Shown here: positions 1 to 13,263 of the stretch, piece after piece
How positions within the stretch are numbered: the stretch's first letter is position 1
Layout of the letters: each line of letters begins with the position of its first letter
Assembly (NCBI RefSeq): GCF_026151205.1
Contig: NC_087081.1
Location: 7,809,246 to 7,873,245, forward strand
Source of the DNA: Bolinopsis microptera
Taxonomy: Eukaryota > Ctenophora > Tentaculata > Lobata > Bolinopsidae
Direction of reading: 5' to 3'
Length of the DNA: 64,000 bases
The notes under the pieces: generated by a model
Database searches by the model: none
Told to the model about the DNA's origin: nothing
The model's input: only the letters and a program-made list of their open reading frames with translations
Translations under genes and position numbers: made by a program

Positions 1-330
1 AGAAAAAAGAATAACTTGAGATTCGTTAACTTTAGGTTACACTCTTATTACACCTATTGGTTGAAACTAGATTAAGACCAATCTGCTCAATCTGAACAAA
101 CCCGATCCATATTCAGTTCAAACCACTAGTGTACTTTAAAGCTTCAATAAGGTCCCAAGTATTCGCCGCTCTGCCACGTTGCCTTCAAATTGAGGAAATC
201 CATTCTGCAAGCTGTATGGAAGAGTACCCACCTCATCAATAAAGACGGGTAAAAACCGCCTCTGGACGCTCCTCCAGCTCCAAAACAGTCCCCCCAAACT
301 TTCCATGAGCCGCAACTGGATTCCACAATA
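1..330 (-). mobile_element. CR1-like LINE 3' fragment, array copy 0 (cut by window start)
   Basis: Antisense to the coiled-coil gene. Matches part of the cleaner copy at 31,690-32,537: fragments such as WNPVAAHGS and the RRILGTLL region of a CR1-type reverse-transcriptase C-terminus are readable. The match ends at ATTCCACAAT, where the Penelope-like fragment begins. Confidence 0.8.
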
Positions 331-940
331 GGTGAGTAGATGTTTAGGTATAAAATAGGGGTAACGTGAGTTTAGAGTAATATTGACATGTGTTAATGAC
401 GTAATTGTGTGATAGTACATACAAACGTTTCAACAATTCTCTCCATTATTGCAACAAATTCATATATCCACCAGGTAAGAAAACTCTCAGAGATCTTAAT
501 TTCATACACACCACACCGACAAACCACACTTCACCATACCAAACAGTATCATATGTCTATCCACTCATCACACCAAATCTACGACTGCAAACCAAAAGTG
601 TCATATACACAATTTACGTGTAATTATGTCAAGAGCAATAATAGGGGAAACGAAGTAGAACAGCACATCGATAATTTTACAGAGCATCGAAGACGCAGTC
701 AACAGTCCTTTAAACCTAACTCTATAATGCGTTGGCTGCTCATTATTCAAGTTATCACGATAACATAGAACCAGATATTTCCTTCGTATATTTTAAGAAA
801 TTAACTTTATATATCACCAATAAACGTAAGTGACAGAAGCTTACTACATAATTTATTTAAACCTAGTATCAATAAAACATAGAATAGTGCGAGAAGCACT
901 AAGGGATTCCATTACAACATATTCAAAGACAAATTCTTAA
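331..940 (+). mobile_element. Penelope-like element GIY-YIG fragment, array copy 0
   Basis: Across the copies one can read a C-x4-C-x2-C cluster (CTIPNCIIC), then KCVIYKVTCKLCQELYIGET, then RFSEHRRAV, then a C-terminal KRKVTEAYYINLFKP stretch ending in a stop. This arrangement (cysteine cluster, YxVxCxxC, YIGET, RFxEH) is the GIY-YIG endonuclease end of Penelope-like retroelements. No reverse-transcriptase domain precedes it; it joins the LINE fragment directly. Copy 0 is broken by indels. The transition between YIGET and RFSEH needs a frame change in every copy. Confidence 0.75.
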
Positions 941-1141
941 AACAAATAGCACACGAACCTGCTGTCAGTAGATATTATTTACTGGACGAGTGTAAAACCA
1001 GTGTGTACATCACATTTTCAATGTATATGAACAAAGCGCACTTGATGTAACCTGTATTCAGTGTGTGTAATTTTTAATTTACATTTTAACTAAAGTAATA
1101 GAACATTTTATTATTTACAAACAATTATAAACAAATTTTAC

Positions 1142-1166
1142 CTGAAGATGGCGTTGACGCCGAAAA
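1142..1166 (+). ncRNA. Hammerhead-ribozyme-like core downstream of the Penelope-like fragment
   Basis: CTGAAGA fits the hammerhead core CUGANGA. It is followed by a GGCG/CGCC stem with a TTGA loop and then GAAA, the second core segment. The same motif recurs at 5,736, 10,312 (damaged), 14,865 (damaged), 19,374 (with a G-run insertion) and 24,009, always about 200 bp after the endonuclease stop. Penelope-like elements are known to carry hammerhead ribozymes in their terminal repeats. A U sits between CUGANGA and the stem, and stems I and III plus the cleavage triplet are not obvious, so activity is uncertain. Confidence 0.4.
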
Positions 1167-1472
1167 TTGCCCTACTTCTCCCTAACTTCCTTGTTTCACT
1201 GTCCATGTCTCTGTCCACCGATAATCCAGAGATATCATTAAATCAATATAATTCGTAACTAAATATATCCGAGAGACCACTTTTGACTCGTAATCAATAG
1301 TTTGATTCCAGTAATTTACTACGCTACAATTAATATGCAAGTCGTAACTAATTGGCACCATGATACCACACATACTATTCATAATGATCTGGTAACCAAT
1401 CAACTATTCACCTGTTTGGCTTGATTCAGGGGATACAGTTTATTATACAGTAATATTGATCTGGTAGACAGT

Positions 1473-3180
1473 GTCCGCGGACCGTGTCCGCGACCCGAGA
1501 TCGTGCTATCTCGATACTAGGCCAATGGGACCAAGGCACGAGTGTAGGGAATCAAAGATTTTGCTCCAGAAAAAGAAACCAGCTTAATAGAACCGAAACG
1601 GAAACTAACAAGGAAGTTTTTGGGGGGGGGGGGGGCGGAGTGGGGACTGAAACACTAAACGACACTCTAACAGAACTGAAAGGGACCAAAGGCAGAGTGT
1701 AGGAAACCAATTATTGTGCTCCAGGAAAAAGAAACCAAGCTTAATAGAACGAACGGAAACTACAGGAAGTGACTGAAACTCACAAACGAACACTTTCTAA
1801 CAGAACTAGAAATGGGACAAAAGCAGAGTGTAGGGAATCAAAGATTGTAGCTCCAAGAAAATCGAACCAAGCTTAATAGAACCGAACGGATACTACAGGA
1901 AGTGACTGAAACTCTAAACGAAACCTACATCGGAACTACAGTAAATGACTACAACTCTTAACGACCTCTATCCGAAACAAACAAGAAACCTAACCAGAAC
2001 TAAATGGGGACCAAAACAAGTGTAGGGAATCAAGATTGTGCTCCAGGAAAAGAACCCAAGCATAATAGAACCGAACGAAACTACAGGAAGTGACTGAAAC
2101 TCTATAACGACACTCTAACAGAACTTAATGGTGACCAAAGCAGAGTGTAAGGGAAATCAAAGATTGTGCTCCCAGGAAAAAGAAACCAACCTTAATAGAA
2201 CCGAACAGAAACTACAGGAAGAGACTGAAACTCTAAACGACACTCTAACTACAGAAAGGGACCAAGGCAGAAGTGTAGGGAATCAAAGATTGTGCTCCAG
2301 AAAAAAAGAAACCAAGCTTAATAGAACCGAACAGCAACTACAGAAAGTAACTGAAACTCTAAACGACACTCACAGAACTGAATGTAACAAGGCAGAGTGT
2401 AGGGATCAAGATTGAGCTCCAGGAAAAAGAAACCAAGCTTAACAGAACCGGAACAGAAACAACAGAAAGTACTAAACTCAAACGAAACTCTATCGGAACT
2501 ACAAGAAAAGGACTACAACTCTTAACGACACTCTAACCTGAACTAACAGGAACTAACACATAACTAAATGTTACCAATGCATGAGTGTAGGGAATCAAAG
2601 AATGAGCTCCAGGAAAAAAGAAACCAGCTTAATAAAAAAACCGAACGGAAACAACAGGAAGAGACTGAAACTCTTAACGACACTTTAACATAACTGAATG
2701 GGACCAAAGCAAGTAATAGGATCAAAGATTGTGTTCCAGAAAAGGAACCAAGCTTAACATAAACCGAACAGAAACACAGGAAGTGACTTGAACTCTAATG
2801 ACACTTTTTGGGAGGAGGCAAGAAGTCCAGGAAACTGTAGTATATGGGAACGTTCTGTTCCAAACCCTCCCCCTTACCTGAATAAGCTCTTTACACGCAG
2901 ATCTACATCAACTGACCAACTGGGTATGATGTAAATTTTCTTACTTATTTTAAATATTCCAGGTAATTTATAATTGTTTGTATAATTGCATATTGTTTCA
3001 TATTATCATTATTTTAAACAACGTGAACCAGATAAAGGCTCATACACTGGTTGACCTTACAAACTATAAAATTTCAGAGGATTTCCATTGGGGTGAACGT
3101 TACAGTGGACTGGAGAAGCATTTCAAACAACACCACGAGGAACAAGAGGACCACGAAAATTGCTGAGAGAGGCGACTTGA
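1473..3180 (+). pseudogene. Coiled-coil repeat gene, 3' exons, array copy 1
   Basis: The exon opens after a plausible acceptor (GGTAGACAG) and contains repeats of a 126-bp motif encoding 42-residue units such as TKAECRESKIVLQEKETKL followed by NRTERKLQEVTETLNDTLTELNG-type text. The unit is exactly six heptads with Leu, Ile and Val at spaced core positions, so a long parallel coiled coil is expected. The exon ends near 2,925 with a conserved PPYLNKLF-type tail and a GTAAAT-like donor; a short terminal exon follows, rich in His, Glu and Asp (KQHHEEQEDHE). No upstream exon with a start codon is recognisable. Many indels break the frame here, including a G run at 1,621-1,634. The protein family is not recognised; function unknown. 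Confidence 0.6.
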
Positions 3181-4133
3181 ACAACCAACTAACTGTATCT
3201 ACTCTTGAATTTTTAATAAGTGCATGGTTACACTGTAACCTTGTCAATGAGGGCCCTGTAATCGTCTGAAATCATCTGTAATCAACATTTAGCATGAATA
3301 TTTAACATTACATGAATATACTGTTATCAGCTGATAACTATTAACTATCAAACTATATTATTCCTATGTGGAACTGTGTAATTAAAAACTGTACTGAGCT
3401 AATATGACTTAAACATTTATTATGATAATTACGATTTACATATAATGACTAAATCTTTGATTTTTAAGGCTGAGTTCAACTGTTTAACATTAACATTTGA
3501 ACGAAATCAACACTTATTATAAAAACTCCAACTAATCATCTGACACTGTTCTAATGACTTAATGAGGACTTAAACCCTACCACATTACTTTTTAGAGCGG
3601 AGAACTGAAGCGGTACGACAACAATTGTACAGATAAACAACTGTCCGCGTCTTTTGATCTTGAAGGTTAGCGACCCGTCCTAAAAAATACAAAGTAACAG
3701 GTAAAAGGACGACTTTTAGGAATCAATATTTTCGGTGCCTCATCAAATAGATTAAAATACCTGATAAAAAATAATCAGTAGCAGGGACCATCAAACTTTT
3801 TAAGCTACACCTCTGAATTAAGTCCAAAATTAACGTGTTAATCAACCAAAAAACCACGACAATATGGAGAAAGAATGCGAAAGATATACATAATGGATCA
3901 TTTTGATGATTTCTATCGCTTTTTACTAGGTCACTCTGTACATCACCGCTTTTACGGTCTAGTGATATAACCTACTGAGTATCAATATACTGTCTACAAG
4001 GTAGGTTGGAGTGTAAAGATTACTTATAGAAAATGTACTTCTTCAAAAAAATCACCAATCGCAACACCAACTCATGCATTTTAATAGGTAATAATAATGC
4101 TAATGAGATCATATACTTACCTACTATCATTAG
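3181..4133. repeat. AT-rich spacer of the array unit
   Basis: About 950 bp between the terminal coiled-coil exon and the LINE tail, repeated near 7,773-8,716, 12,317-13,263, 16,841-17,782 and 21,404-22,354. Mostly AT-rich without a long frame. One stretch per copy (for example 13,010-13,140) looks weakly protein-like, with DEYIMDAFDDFYR-type text in a consensus reading, but it has no recognisable family and is broken by indels. Nothing else can be supported. Confidence 0.6.
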
Positions 4134-4922
4134 TAGGTAAGTAAGTAATTAAGTAAAGATTATGGACAAACATCAACACAAGTGTCTACAAAATAATCAA
4201 TGGCACTAAAGTAAAAAAATAATTTGAAATAATATATTTTTCCATCAACATTAATAATATATCAAACTAAATTTTATAATTAATAAAAATCTAATACATA
4301 ATCCTATAAATAATAATTCCATTAATACTACCCAGTGGAATAAAGATACATATGAAACGCTTCTATTGGCCACAAAAGATGAAACCAAAGATATTCATTA
4401 TGTGTCTCCTATGCTTAAAATAACGGTCCTTCAATTTTCCCTAAAAACTTCATTCGAAACATTTCCAAAAATAAAAATCATTTACACTGTGTTTTAGAAA
4501 TCATTTCTTTCTTAAATCCTCCAATCTAACTTAAAGCTAAAACTGTCGAGCATTTTCTTGGACATCTGAAGGATTTGTTCCAGTAAGGAAATGATCGCTC
4601 CGGAAGAAAAGAAGACTGGAGTTCTTAACTTAAGTTACACTCTCTATACACCTATTGTGTTGAACTAGATTAAGACCAGATCTGCTCATCTGACCAAACC
4701 CGAACCATATTTCATTCAGAAACCACTAGTTACTTTAAAAGCGCTTCAAATAAGGACCCCAGGTATTCGCCGCTCAGCCAGCGTTGTCAAATTGAGGATA
4801 TCCAGTCTGCAGCTGTATGGAAAGCACCCACCAGCATCAATAAGACGGGTAAACCGCCTCTGGACGCTCTTCAGCTCCAAAACAGTCCCGCCACATCCAT
4901 GAGCCGCAACTGATTCCACCAA
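4134..4922 (-). mobile_element. CR1-like LINE 3' fragment, array copy 1
   Basis: Begins with the (TAAG)n tail typical of this LINE's 3' end and runs through the 3' UTR and reverse-transcriptase C-terminus to the fusion point ATTCCACCAAT. Compare the copy at 31,690-32,537, where the same protein end is open. The frame is broken here. Confidence 0.85.
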
Positions 4923-5531
4923 TAGGTGTGATAAGTAGGTATAAAATAGTGGTATCGTGAGTTTAGAAATAATGACATGTGGTCAACTGAAACAAATTGG
5001 ATAGCTGATAAATCGATACATACAAACTTTTCAACAATTCTCTCCATTAGTCGCAACAATTCTATTCAATACAGGATAAAACTCTCTGAGATCTTATGTT
5101 TCATCACGACCAACACGCAAACCACACTGCACCATACCAAACTGTATCATATGTCCACTCATCACAACAAATCACGACTGCAAACCAAATGTGTCATAAA
5201 CAAATTACGTGTAAATTATGTCAAGAGCTAAATATAGGGGAAACGATTAAACAGCACACGATAGATTTTCAGAGCATCGTAGAGCAGTCAACAGGGTAGG
5301 CCATTACCTATCCTGATACTGCGTTGGGGCTGCTCATTATTCAGAGTTTCACATAACAAAGAACCAGATATTTTCCTTCGATATTTAGAAATTAACATAT
5401 ATATGCAACCATTAAACGTTAAATTACAGAACTTACTACATTAATTTAGGAGAAACGAATATCCAATAACACAGAAGAGTGCGGAGAAGCTTAAGGGATT
5501 CTTTTACAACATATTCAAAGAGACAAATTTA
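4923..5531 (+). mobile_element. Penelope-like element GIY-YIG fragment, array copy 1
   Basis: Contains ITCKLCQELNIGETI in the open frame at 5,096-5,299, the zinc-cluster/GIY-YIG core, then loses frame before the RFSEH part. Same boundaries as other copies. Truncated at its 5' side, so endonuclease only, without reverse transcriptase. Confidence 0.75.
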
Positions 5532-6063
5532 AACAAATAGCCACACGAAACCTCTGTTCCAGTATGATATTAAGTCTTGAACAGAGTGTAAAACGTGTGT
5601 ACATCACTATTTTCAAATGTAATGAACAATACCATATGATGTAACCTGTATTCAGTGTGTGTAATTTTAAATTATCATTTTAACTAATAGAAAGCAAATT
5701 CATTATAATACAACATTTATATACAATATATAGCCCTGAAGATGGCGTTGGACGCCGAAAATTGCCCTTACTCCTAACTTCCTTGTTTCACTTTTCCTTG
5801 TCTCTTCCAACCGTAAATATATCCAGATATCAGTAAATCAATATAATTCGTAACTAATTATATCCGAGAGAGACCACATTTTGAATCGAAATCAAAAGTT
5901 TGATCATAATTTACTACGCTACAATTAATTATGCTAGTCGTACTAAATTTGCAATCCGAAGATACCAAACAACTATCATATGACCTGGTAACAATCAACT
6001 CATTTCACCTGTGCTTGATTCAGGGTATACTTATATTATACATTAATATGATCTGGTAGACAG

Positions 6064-7772
6064 TGGTACCGCGAGACACGTGGTCCGCGGACCGTGATCT
6101 GGGCCTAATCTCGATACTTTGCCAATGGGACCCAAGCAGAGTGTAGGGAATCAAAGATTGTGCACCAGAAAAAGAAACCAAGCTTAATAGAACCGAAACG
6201 GAAACATACAGGAAGTGACTGAAACTCAAAAAACGACACTCTAACAGAACTTGAATGGGACCAAGGCAGAGTGTAGGAAATCATAGATGGGTGCTCAGGA
6301 AAAAAGATAACCAAGCTTAATAGAAACGAACGAAACTAACAGGAAGAGACTGAAACTCTAAACGACACTTTTAAAACAGAAACTGAATGGGACAAAAGCA
6401 GAGTGTAGGGAATCAAAGATTGTGCTCCTAGAAAAATAACAAGCTTAATAGAACCGAACGGAAACTACAGGAATAGACTTAAACTCTAACGAAACTCTAT
6501 CGGATACTACAGAAAGACTACAACTGCTTAACGACACTCTATCCGAACTACAGGAACATAACACCAGAACTAAATGTGACAAAAACAGAGTGGTAGGGAA
6601 TCAAAGATTGTGCTCCAGGAAAAAGAAACCAAGCTTAATAGAAACCGAACGGAAACTACTGGAAGTGCTGAAACTTCTTAACGACACTCTTACAGAACTG
6701 AATGGGACCAAAGGCACAGTGAAAGGAATCAAAGATTGTGCTCCAGGAAAAAGAAACCAAGCTAAAAACCGAGACAAAAACTACAGGAATTGACTGAAAC
6801 ACTAAACGACACTCTACCAGAACTGAATGGAACCAAGGCAGAGTGTAGGGGAATCAAAGTTTTGCTCCAAAAAAAGAAAAACCAAGCTTAATAGAACCGA
6901 ACAGAAAACTACAGAAAGTAACTGAAAACTCTAAACGAACACTCAAACATAACTGAATGGGGGACTCAAGGCATGAGTGTATGGAATCAATGATTGAGCT
7001 CCATGAGGAAAAAGAAACCAAGCTTAACAGAAAGACAGAACAGAAACTACAGAAAGTAACTGAAACTCTAAACGAAACTCTATCGGAACTACAGGAAAGG
7101 ACTACAACTCTTAACGACACTCTATCCGAACTAACAGGAACTAACACAGAACTAAATGGGACCAAAGCAGAGTGTAGGGAATCAAAGATTGAGCTTCCAG
7201 GAAAAAGAAACCAAGCATAATAGAACCGAACGGAAACTACAGGAAGTGACCGAAACTCTATAACTACACTCTAACAAACTGAATGAGTGGGGAACAAAGC
7301 AGAGCATAGGGAATCAGATAATGTGTTCCAGAAAAAGAAACAAGCTAAACATAACCGAACAGAAACTACAGGAAGTGACTGAAACTCTTAATGCACTTTT
7401 TTGGATGAGGGCTAGAAGTCAGGAAACTGTTAGTATGGGACGTTCTGTCACGGTCCCCCTTGACCTGAATAAGCTCTTTAACACGGCAGCTCTACAATCA
7501 ACAGACCAACTGTGGAATATGATGGGTAAATCTTCTTACGTTTTTTAAATTTTCCAGAAAATGTATAATTGTTTGTAATTAATTGGCATAATTGTTTCAT
7601 ATAATCATTATTTAAAACAACGTGACCAGATAAAGCTCATACCACTGTTGACCTGACAAACTATAACATTTCAGAGGATTTCATAGGGGTGAACGTTACA
7701 GTGGGACTGGTGAAGCATTTCAAACAACACCACGTAGGAACAAAGGACACGATAATTGCGAGGGAGGACTGA
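6064..7772 (+). pseudogene. Coiled-coil repeat gene, 3' exons, array copy 2
   Basis: Same organisation as copy 1. This copy has the longest clean stretch, about 6,957-7,220, in which 42-residue units alternate with an inserted segment (LQERTTTLNDTLSELTGTN) before the repeat resumes. The exon tail (SMGRSVTVPLDLNKLF) and donor lie at about 7,435-7,532. The terminal exon, after an ACATTTCAG acceptor near 7,673, encodes a His/Glu/Asp-rich end and stops at about 7,772. Frame is broken by indels elsewhere. It could be a host gene fragment amplified with its flanking transposons or an unrecognised transposon ORF; no start codon or other domain is visible. Confidence 0.62.
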
Positions 7773-8716
7773 ACAACAACTACAGTTATCTACTATTGAA
7801 GTTTTAATTAAGTGATGGTATACTGTAACCTTTGTCATTGGCCCTGTAATCGTCTGTAATCATCTTTAATCACACATTTAGCTGTAATATTAACATTACT
7901 AATATCTGATTAATCAGCTGTAACCTATTAACTATCAACTAATATTATTCTATGTGTGACTGAATTAAACAGTAACTGACTAATAAGACGTAAACATTTA
8001 TTATTATTAATTACGATTTACATATAATGACTAAAATCTATGATTTAAAGCTTGTTCAACAGTTAACAATTAACATTTGACGAAATCAACACTTATTATT
8101 AAAACACCAACTAATCATTCTCAGCTGTTCTTATGACTTTATGAGGTCTTAAACCCACCAACATTACTTTAGGATTCGTAACTGAAGCGGTAACGACAAC
8201 AATAGAACCAGATAAACAACTGACCACGCTCTTTTGATCTTTAAGTTAGCTACCCGTCCTAATAATTACTAAGTAACTGGTAAAAAGACGACTTTAGGAT
8301 CAATATTTTTCGGTGCCGTCATCAAATAAAATTATAATACCTGATAAAAAATATCAGTAGCAGGGTCACTTCAATTACTTTTTAAGCTACACCTCTGGAA
8401 TAAGTCCAAATTAACGATTTATCAACAACCACGACAATATGGGAGAAAATAAAGCGAAGATGAGTACATAAAGGATGCTTTTGATGATTACTATCGCATT
8501 ATACAAGGCACCTATCATACTAGCCGCTTGTACGTCTATTGGATATTACCCTCTGAGTAACAATATACTGTACTACATGGTAGGTTAGGAGGCGTAAAAG
8601 ATGTACGTATAGAAAATTCTTCCTTCTAAAATATCACCAATCGCTACACCTACGCTAATGCATTTTTTATTAGAAAATATAATGCTATGAGGATCATATA
8701 CTTACCACTAACATTA

Positions 8717-9509
8717 GGTAGGTAAAGTAAGTTGTAAGTAAAGATTATTACAAACATCATCACAATGTCTACAAAATATCATTGCACTAATAAAAAAATA
8801 ATTTAAATAAATATATTTTTCCATCAACATTATATCATTTATCAAATTAAAATTTAATATTAATAACATCTAATACAATAACTATAAATAAATTAATTCA
8901 TATACTTCCCAGTGGAATCAATAATAATGAAACGCTCTTTGCCACAAAATGAAGAAACAAAAGAAAGTTCATTATGTGACCTCCTAATAGCATAAAATAA
9001 TTGGGTCTTCAATTTTTCCCTAAAACTTCAATTCGAAACATTCCAAAAAATAAAAATCCATTTACACTTATTTTAGAATCATTTCTTTCTTAAATCCTAC
9101 CAATCTAACTTTAAAACTAAAACTGTCGAGCAGTTCATTACATCTGAAGTGAGTTTGTTCCAGTAAGGAATACTCCTCCGGAAGAAAAGAAGACTGGAGA
9201 TTCTTAACTTTTAGTTTTACACTCTTATTACACCTATTGGTTGAAACTAGATTAAGTCCGAGATCCTGCTCATTCTGAACAAACCCGATCCATAGTCAGT
9301 CAAACCACTAGTTACTTTAAAAGCTCAATAAGGTCCCCATGTATTCGCCGCCCTCCTGCCAGCGTTTCAAAATTGATGATATCCAGTCTTGACAGCTGTA
9401 TGGAAGAGTAAGCCCACCTCATCAATAAGACGGGCAAACCGCCTCCGACGCTCTCCAGCTCCAAAACAGTCCCCCCCAACTTCCATGAGCCGCAACTGGA
9501 TTCCCAATT
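8717..9509 (-). mobile_element. CR1-like LINE 3' fragment, array copy 2
   Basis: Same fragment and same 5' breakpoint as in the other units, with a degenerate (TAAG)n tail at about 8,717-8,745. Frame broken by indels. Confidence 0.85.
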
Positions 9510-10109
9510 GGTGTTTAGATGTTAGGTATAAAATAGGGTATCGTGAAGTTAGTAATATTGACATGTGTATACGTAAATGTGTGATAGTACATACAAACTT
9601 TCAACAATTCTCTCCATTATTGCAACAAAATCATATTCACACCAGGAAGTAAACTCTCAGAGATCTTATGGTTCATTCACGACCACAACGACAAAAAAAC
9701 CACACTGCACCATACAAACTGATCATAATGTCCACTTCATACAACAAATCACGACTGCAAAACCAAAATGTTTCATATACAAAGTTACGTAGTAAATATA
9801 ATGTCAAAGCTAGATATAGGGGAAACGATAGAACAGCACACGATAGATTTTCAGAGCAATCGAAGAGCAGTCAACAGGCCTTTAACCTATCCTGATAATG
9901 CGTTGGCTGCTCATTATTCAGAGATTCCACGATAACATAAGAACCAGATTATTTTCCATCGATATTTTAGAAAATAACTTATATAGCCACCATTAAACGT
10001 AAAGTGACAGAACTTACAACATTAATTTATTTAAACCATAGTACAATAACAAAAGAAAGTGCGAGAAGCGTAAGGGATTTCTTTTACAACCATATCAAAG
10101 ACAAAATTA
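9510..10109 (+). mobile_element. Penelope-like element GIY-YIG fragment, array copy 2
   Basis: Here the second half is in a readable frame at about 9,820-9,895 (RGNDRTAHDRFSEQ), giving the conserved Arg/Glu part of the endonuclease, while the cysteine cluster is out of frame with it. Confidence 0.75.
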
Positions 10110-10645
10110 AACAAATAAGCACACGAACCTGCTGTTCAGTAGATATATGTACTTGGACAGAGTGAAAAACTGTGTGTACAACACAATTTTTCAATGTAAT
10201 GTACAATACCATTTGCTGTAACCTGTATTCAGTGTGTGTAATTTTTAATTTAGCATTTTAACTAGTATAGAAGCATTTATTATATACAAAACATTTAAAC
10301 AATTTTAAGCCTGAAGTATGGCTTTGACGCCGAAAAATTGCCCTTACCTCCTAACTTCCTTGTTCACTTGTTCCCTTGTCTTCTTCCAACCGGATAATAT
10401 CCAGATCTCAGTAAATCAACTATTATTCGTAACTAATATATCCGAGGAGACCACATTTGAATCGTATCAATAGTTTTGATCCAGTAATTTAACTACGCTT
10501 AACAATTAATTATGTCTATCGTAACTAAATTGCATACCAAGATACAAACATACTATTCAATTATCTGGTAACCAATCAACTATTCACCTGATGCTTGATT
10601 CCATTGGATAACTGTTTATTATACAGAAATATGATCTTGTAGACA

Positions 10646-12316
10646 GTGGTCGCGGAACCGTGGTCCGCGACCGTGATCGGCTATCTCGATACTGCCAATG
10701 GACCAAGGCAGAGTGTAGTATGGAATCAAAAGATTGTGCCCAGAAAAATAAACCAAGCTTAATAGAACCGAACGGCATACTACAGGAAGTGACATGAAAC
10801 TCTAAACGACACTCAAACAGAACTGAATGGGACCAAGGCAGAAGTGTAGGAATCAAAGTGAATGTGCTCCAGGAAAAAGAAACCAAGCTTAATAAACCGA
10901 ACGGAACTACAGGAAGTGCTGAAATCTCTAAACGACACTTTAAACAGAACTGAATGGACAAAACATAGTGTAGGGAATCCAAATAAAGTGCTCCAAGAAA
11001 AATGACAACCAAGCCTTTGAAAGAACCGAAGGAAACTACAGGAATGACTGACACTCTAACAAACTCATCGGAACTGACAGGAAGGACGACAAACTCTTAA
11101 ACGACACACTATCCTGAACTAACAGGAACTAACACAGAACTAAATGTGGACCAAAACAGAGTGTATGGAATCAAAGATTTTGCACCAGAAAAAGAAACCA
11201 AGCTTATAAGAACCGTAACGGAAACTACAGGAAGTGACTGAAACTCTTAACGACACTCTAACAGAACGAATGGGACCAAAGCAGAGTGTATGGAATCAAG
11301 ATTGTGCTCCAGGAAAAGAAAACCAAGCTTAATAGAACCGAACAGAAACTACAGGAAGTGACTGAAACTCTAACGACACTCTAACAGAACTGAATGGGAC
11401 CAAGGCAGAGTGTAGGGAATGCAAAGATTGTGCGCCCGAAAAAAGATACCAAGCTAATAGAACCGAACAGAAACTACAGAAAGGAACTGAAACTCTAAAC
11501 ACACTCTAACAGAACTGGAATGTGACCAAGGCAGAGTGTATGGAATCAAGGATGTTCTCAGAAAAAGAAACCAAGCTTAACACAGAACCGAACATAAACT
11601 ACAGAAAGTAACTGAAACTCTAAAACGAAACTCTATCGTAACTACAGAACGGACTACAACTCTTAACGACACACTATCTGAACTAACAGGAACTAACACA
11701 GAAACTAAATGGGACCAAAAGCAGAGTGTAGGGAATCAAAGATTGTGGCTCCAGGAAAAATAAACAAGCTTAATAGAACCAGACGGAATCTACAGAATGA
11801 CTGAAACTCTTAACACACTTAACAGAACTGAATGGGACCAAAGCAGAGTAATAGGAATCAATGATTGGTGTCCAGGAAAAAGAAACCAAGCTTAACAGTA
11901 CCCGAACAGAAACTACAGGAAGTGACTGAAGACTCTTATGACACTTTTTGGAGAGGCAGAAGACTGAAACAGTTTAGTAATGGGACGATTCTGTTCACCG
12001 TTCCCCCTTACCTGAATAAGCTCTTTACACGCAGCTCTACAATCACTGACCAACTGGGTTATGATGGGTAAGATCTTTCTTACTTTTTTAAATTTCCAGG
12101 AAATGATATTTTTTGTATAATTGCATAATTGTTTCATATAATCATTATTTAAAACAAACAGACCAGATAAAGCCTCATACCACTGTTGACAACCAGACAA
12201 ACTTAATAACATTCAGAGGATATCTTTGGGGTGAACGTTACAGTGGGACTGGTTGATCATTTCAAACAACACCACGAGGAACAAGAGGACCACGAAAAAT
12301 TTGCGAGGAGGACTGA
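10646..12316 (+). pseudogene. Coiled-coil repeat gene, 3' exons, array copy 3
   Basis: Third copy of the 126-bp-repeat exon with its short terminal exon. The repeats run from about 10,705 to 11,935, then the conserved tail PPYLNKLFT and a donor near 12,068, and a terminal exon (VDHFKQHHEEQEDHEKFARR in the present frame) near 12,220-12,316. The same order of plain and insert-bearing repeats as in copy 2 is kept, so the copies arose by duplication of the whole block. Frame is broken by single-base indels. Confidence 0.6.
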
Positions 12317-13263
12317 ACAACAACTACTGGTTACTACTATTGAAGTTTTTAATAAGTGCATTGTACCTGTAACCTTTGTCATTGGGCCCTGTAATCGTCC
12401 TGAGATCATCTGTAATCAACATTTAGCTTGTAATATTAACATTACTAATATACTGTTATCAGCTGTTAACTATTAACTATCATACAATATTATTTTATGA
12501 GACGATAAAACTGTAACAGACTTAATAAGACGTAAACATTTATTATGATAATTACATTTAACATATAATGACTAAAAATTCTTTGATTTTAAAAGCTGTG
12601 ATTCAACTGTTAACATAAACATTTGACCAATCAACACTTATTATAAAAACTCCACTAATCGATCTCACTGTCTATGACTTTATGAGGTCTTTAAACCCTA
12701 ACCAACATTACTTTTAGACGGAACTGAGCGGTAACGACAAACAATTGTACCAGATAAACAACTGACCCGACCCGCTCTTTTGATCTGAAGTTAGCGACCC
12801 GTTCCTAAAAATTACTAAGTAACTGGTAAAAGGAGGCGACTTTAGATCAATATTTTTCGTTGCCTCATCAAATATAATATAATACCTGATACAAAAAATA
12901 TCAGTAGCAGGGTCCTTCATACTTTTTAAGCTACACTCTCTGGAATATGTCCAAATTAACGTGTTTATTCAACAACCACACGACAAATGGAGAAATACTT
13001 GCAAGATGAGTACATAATGGATGCTTTATTGATGATTTCTATCGCTAATTTACTCGGTCACTCTTACATCTACCGCTTGTACTTCCCTAGTGATTATTAC
13101 CTACTGAGTAACCAATATACTGACTACCTTGGTAGGTTAGGAGAGGTAAAGATGTACGTAATAGAAAATTCTTCCTCTAAAATATCACCAAATCGCACAC
13201 CTACGCTATGCATTTTTATAGGTAAATATAATCTATGAGGATATATACTACATTCTATCATTA

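Noticed and set aside
10584-11054. 156-codon - strand frame in the array
   Set aside because: Antisense of the coiled-coil repeats; low-complexity Ser/Leu/Val text created by the reverse complement.
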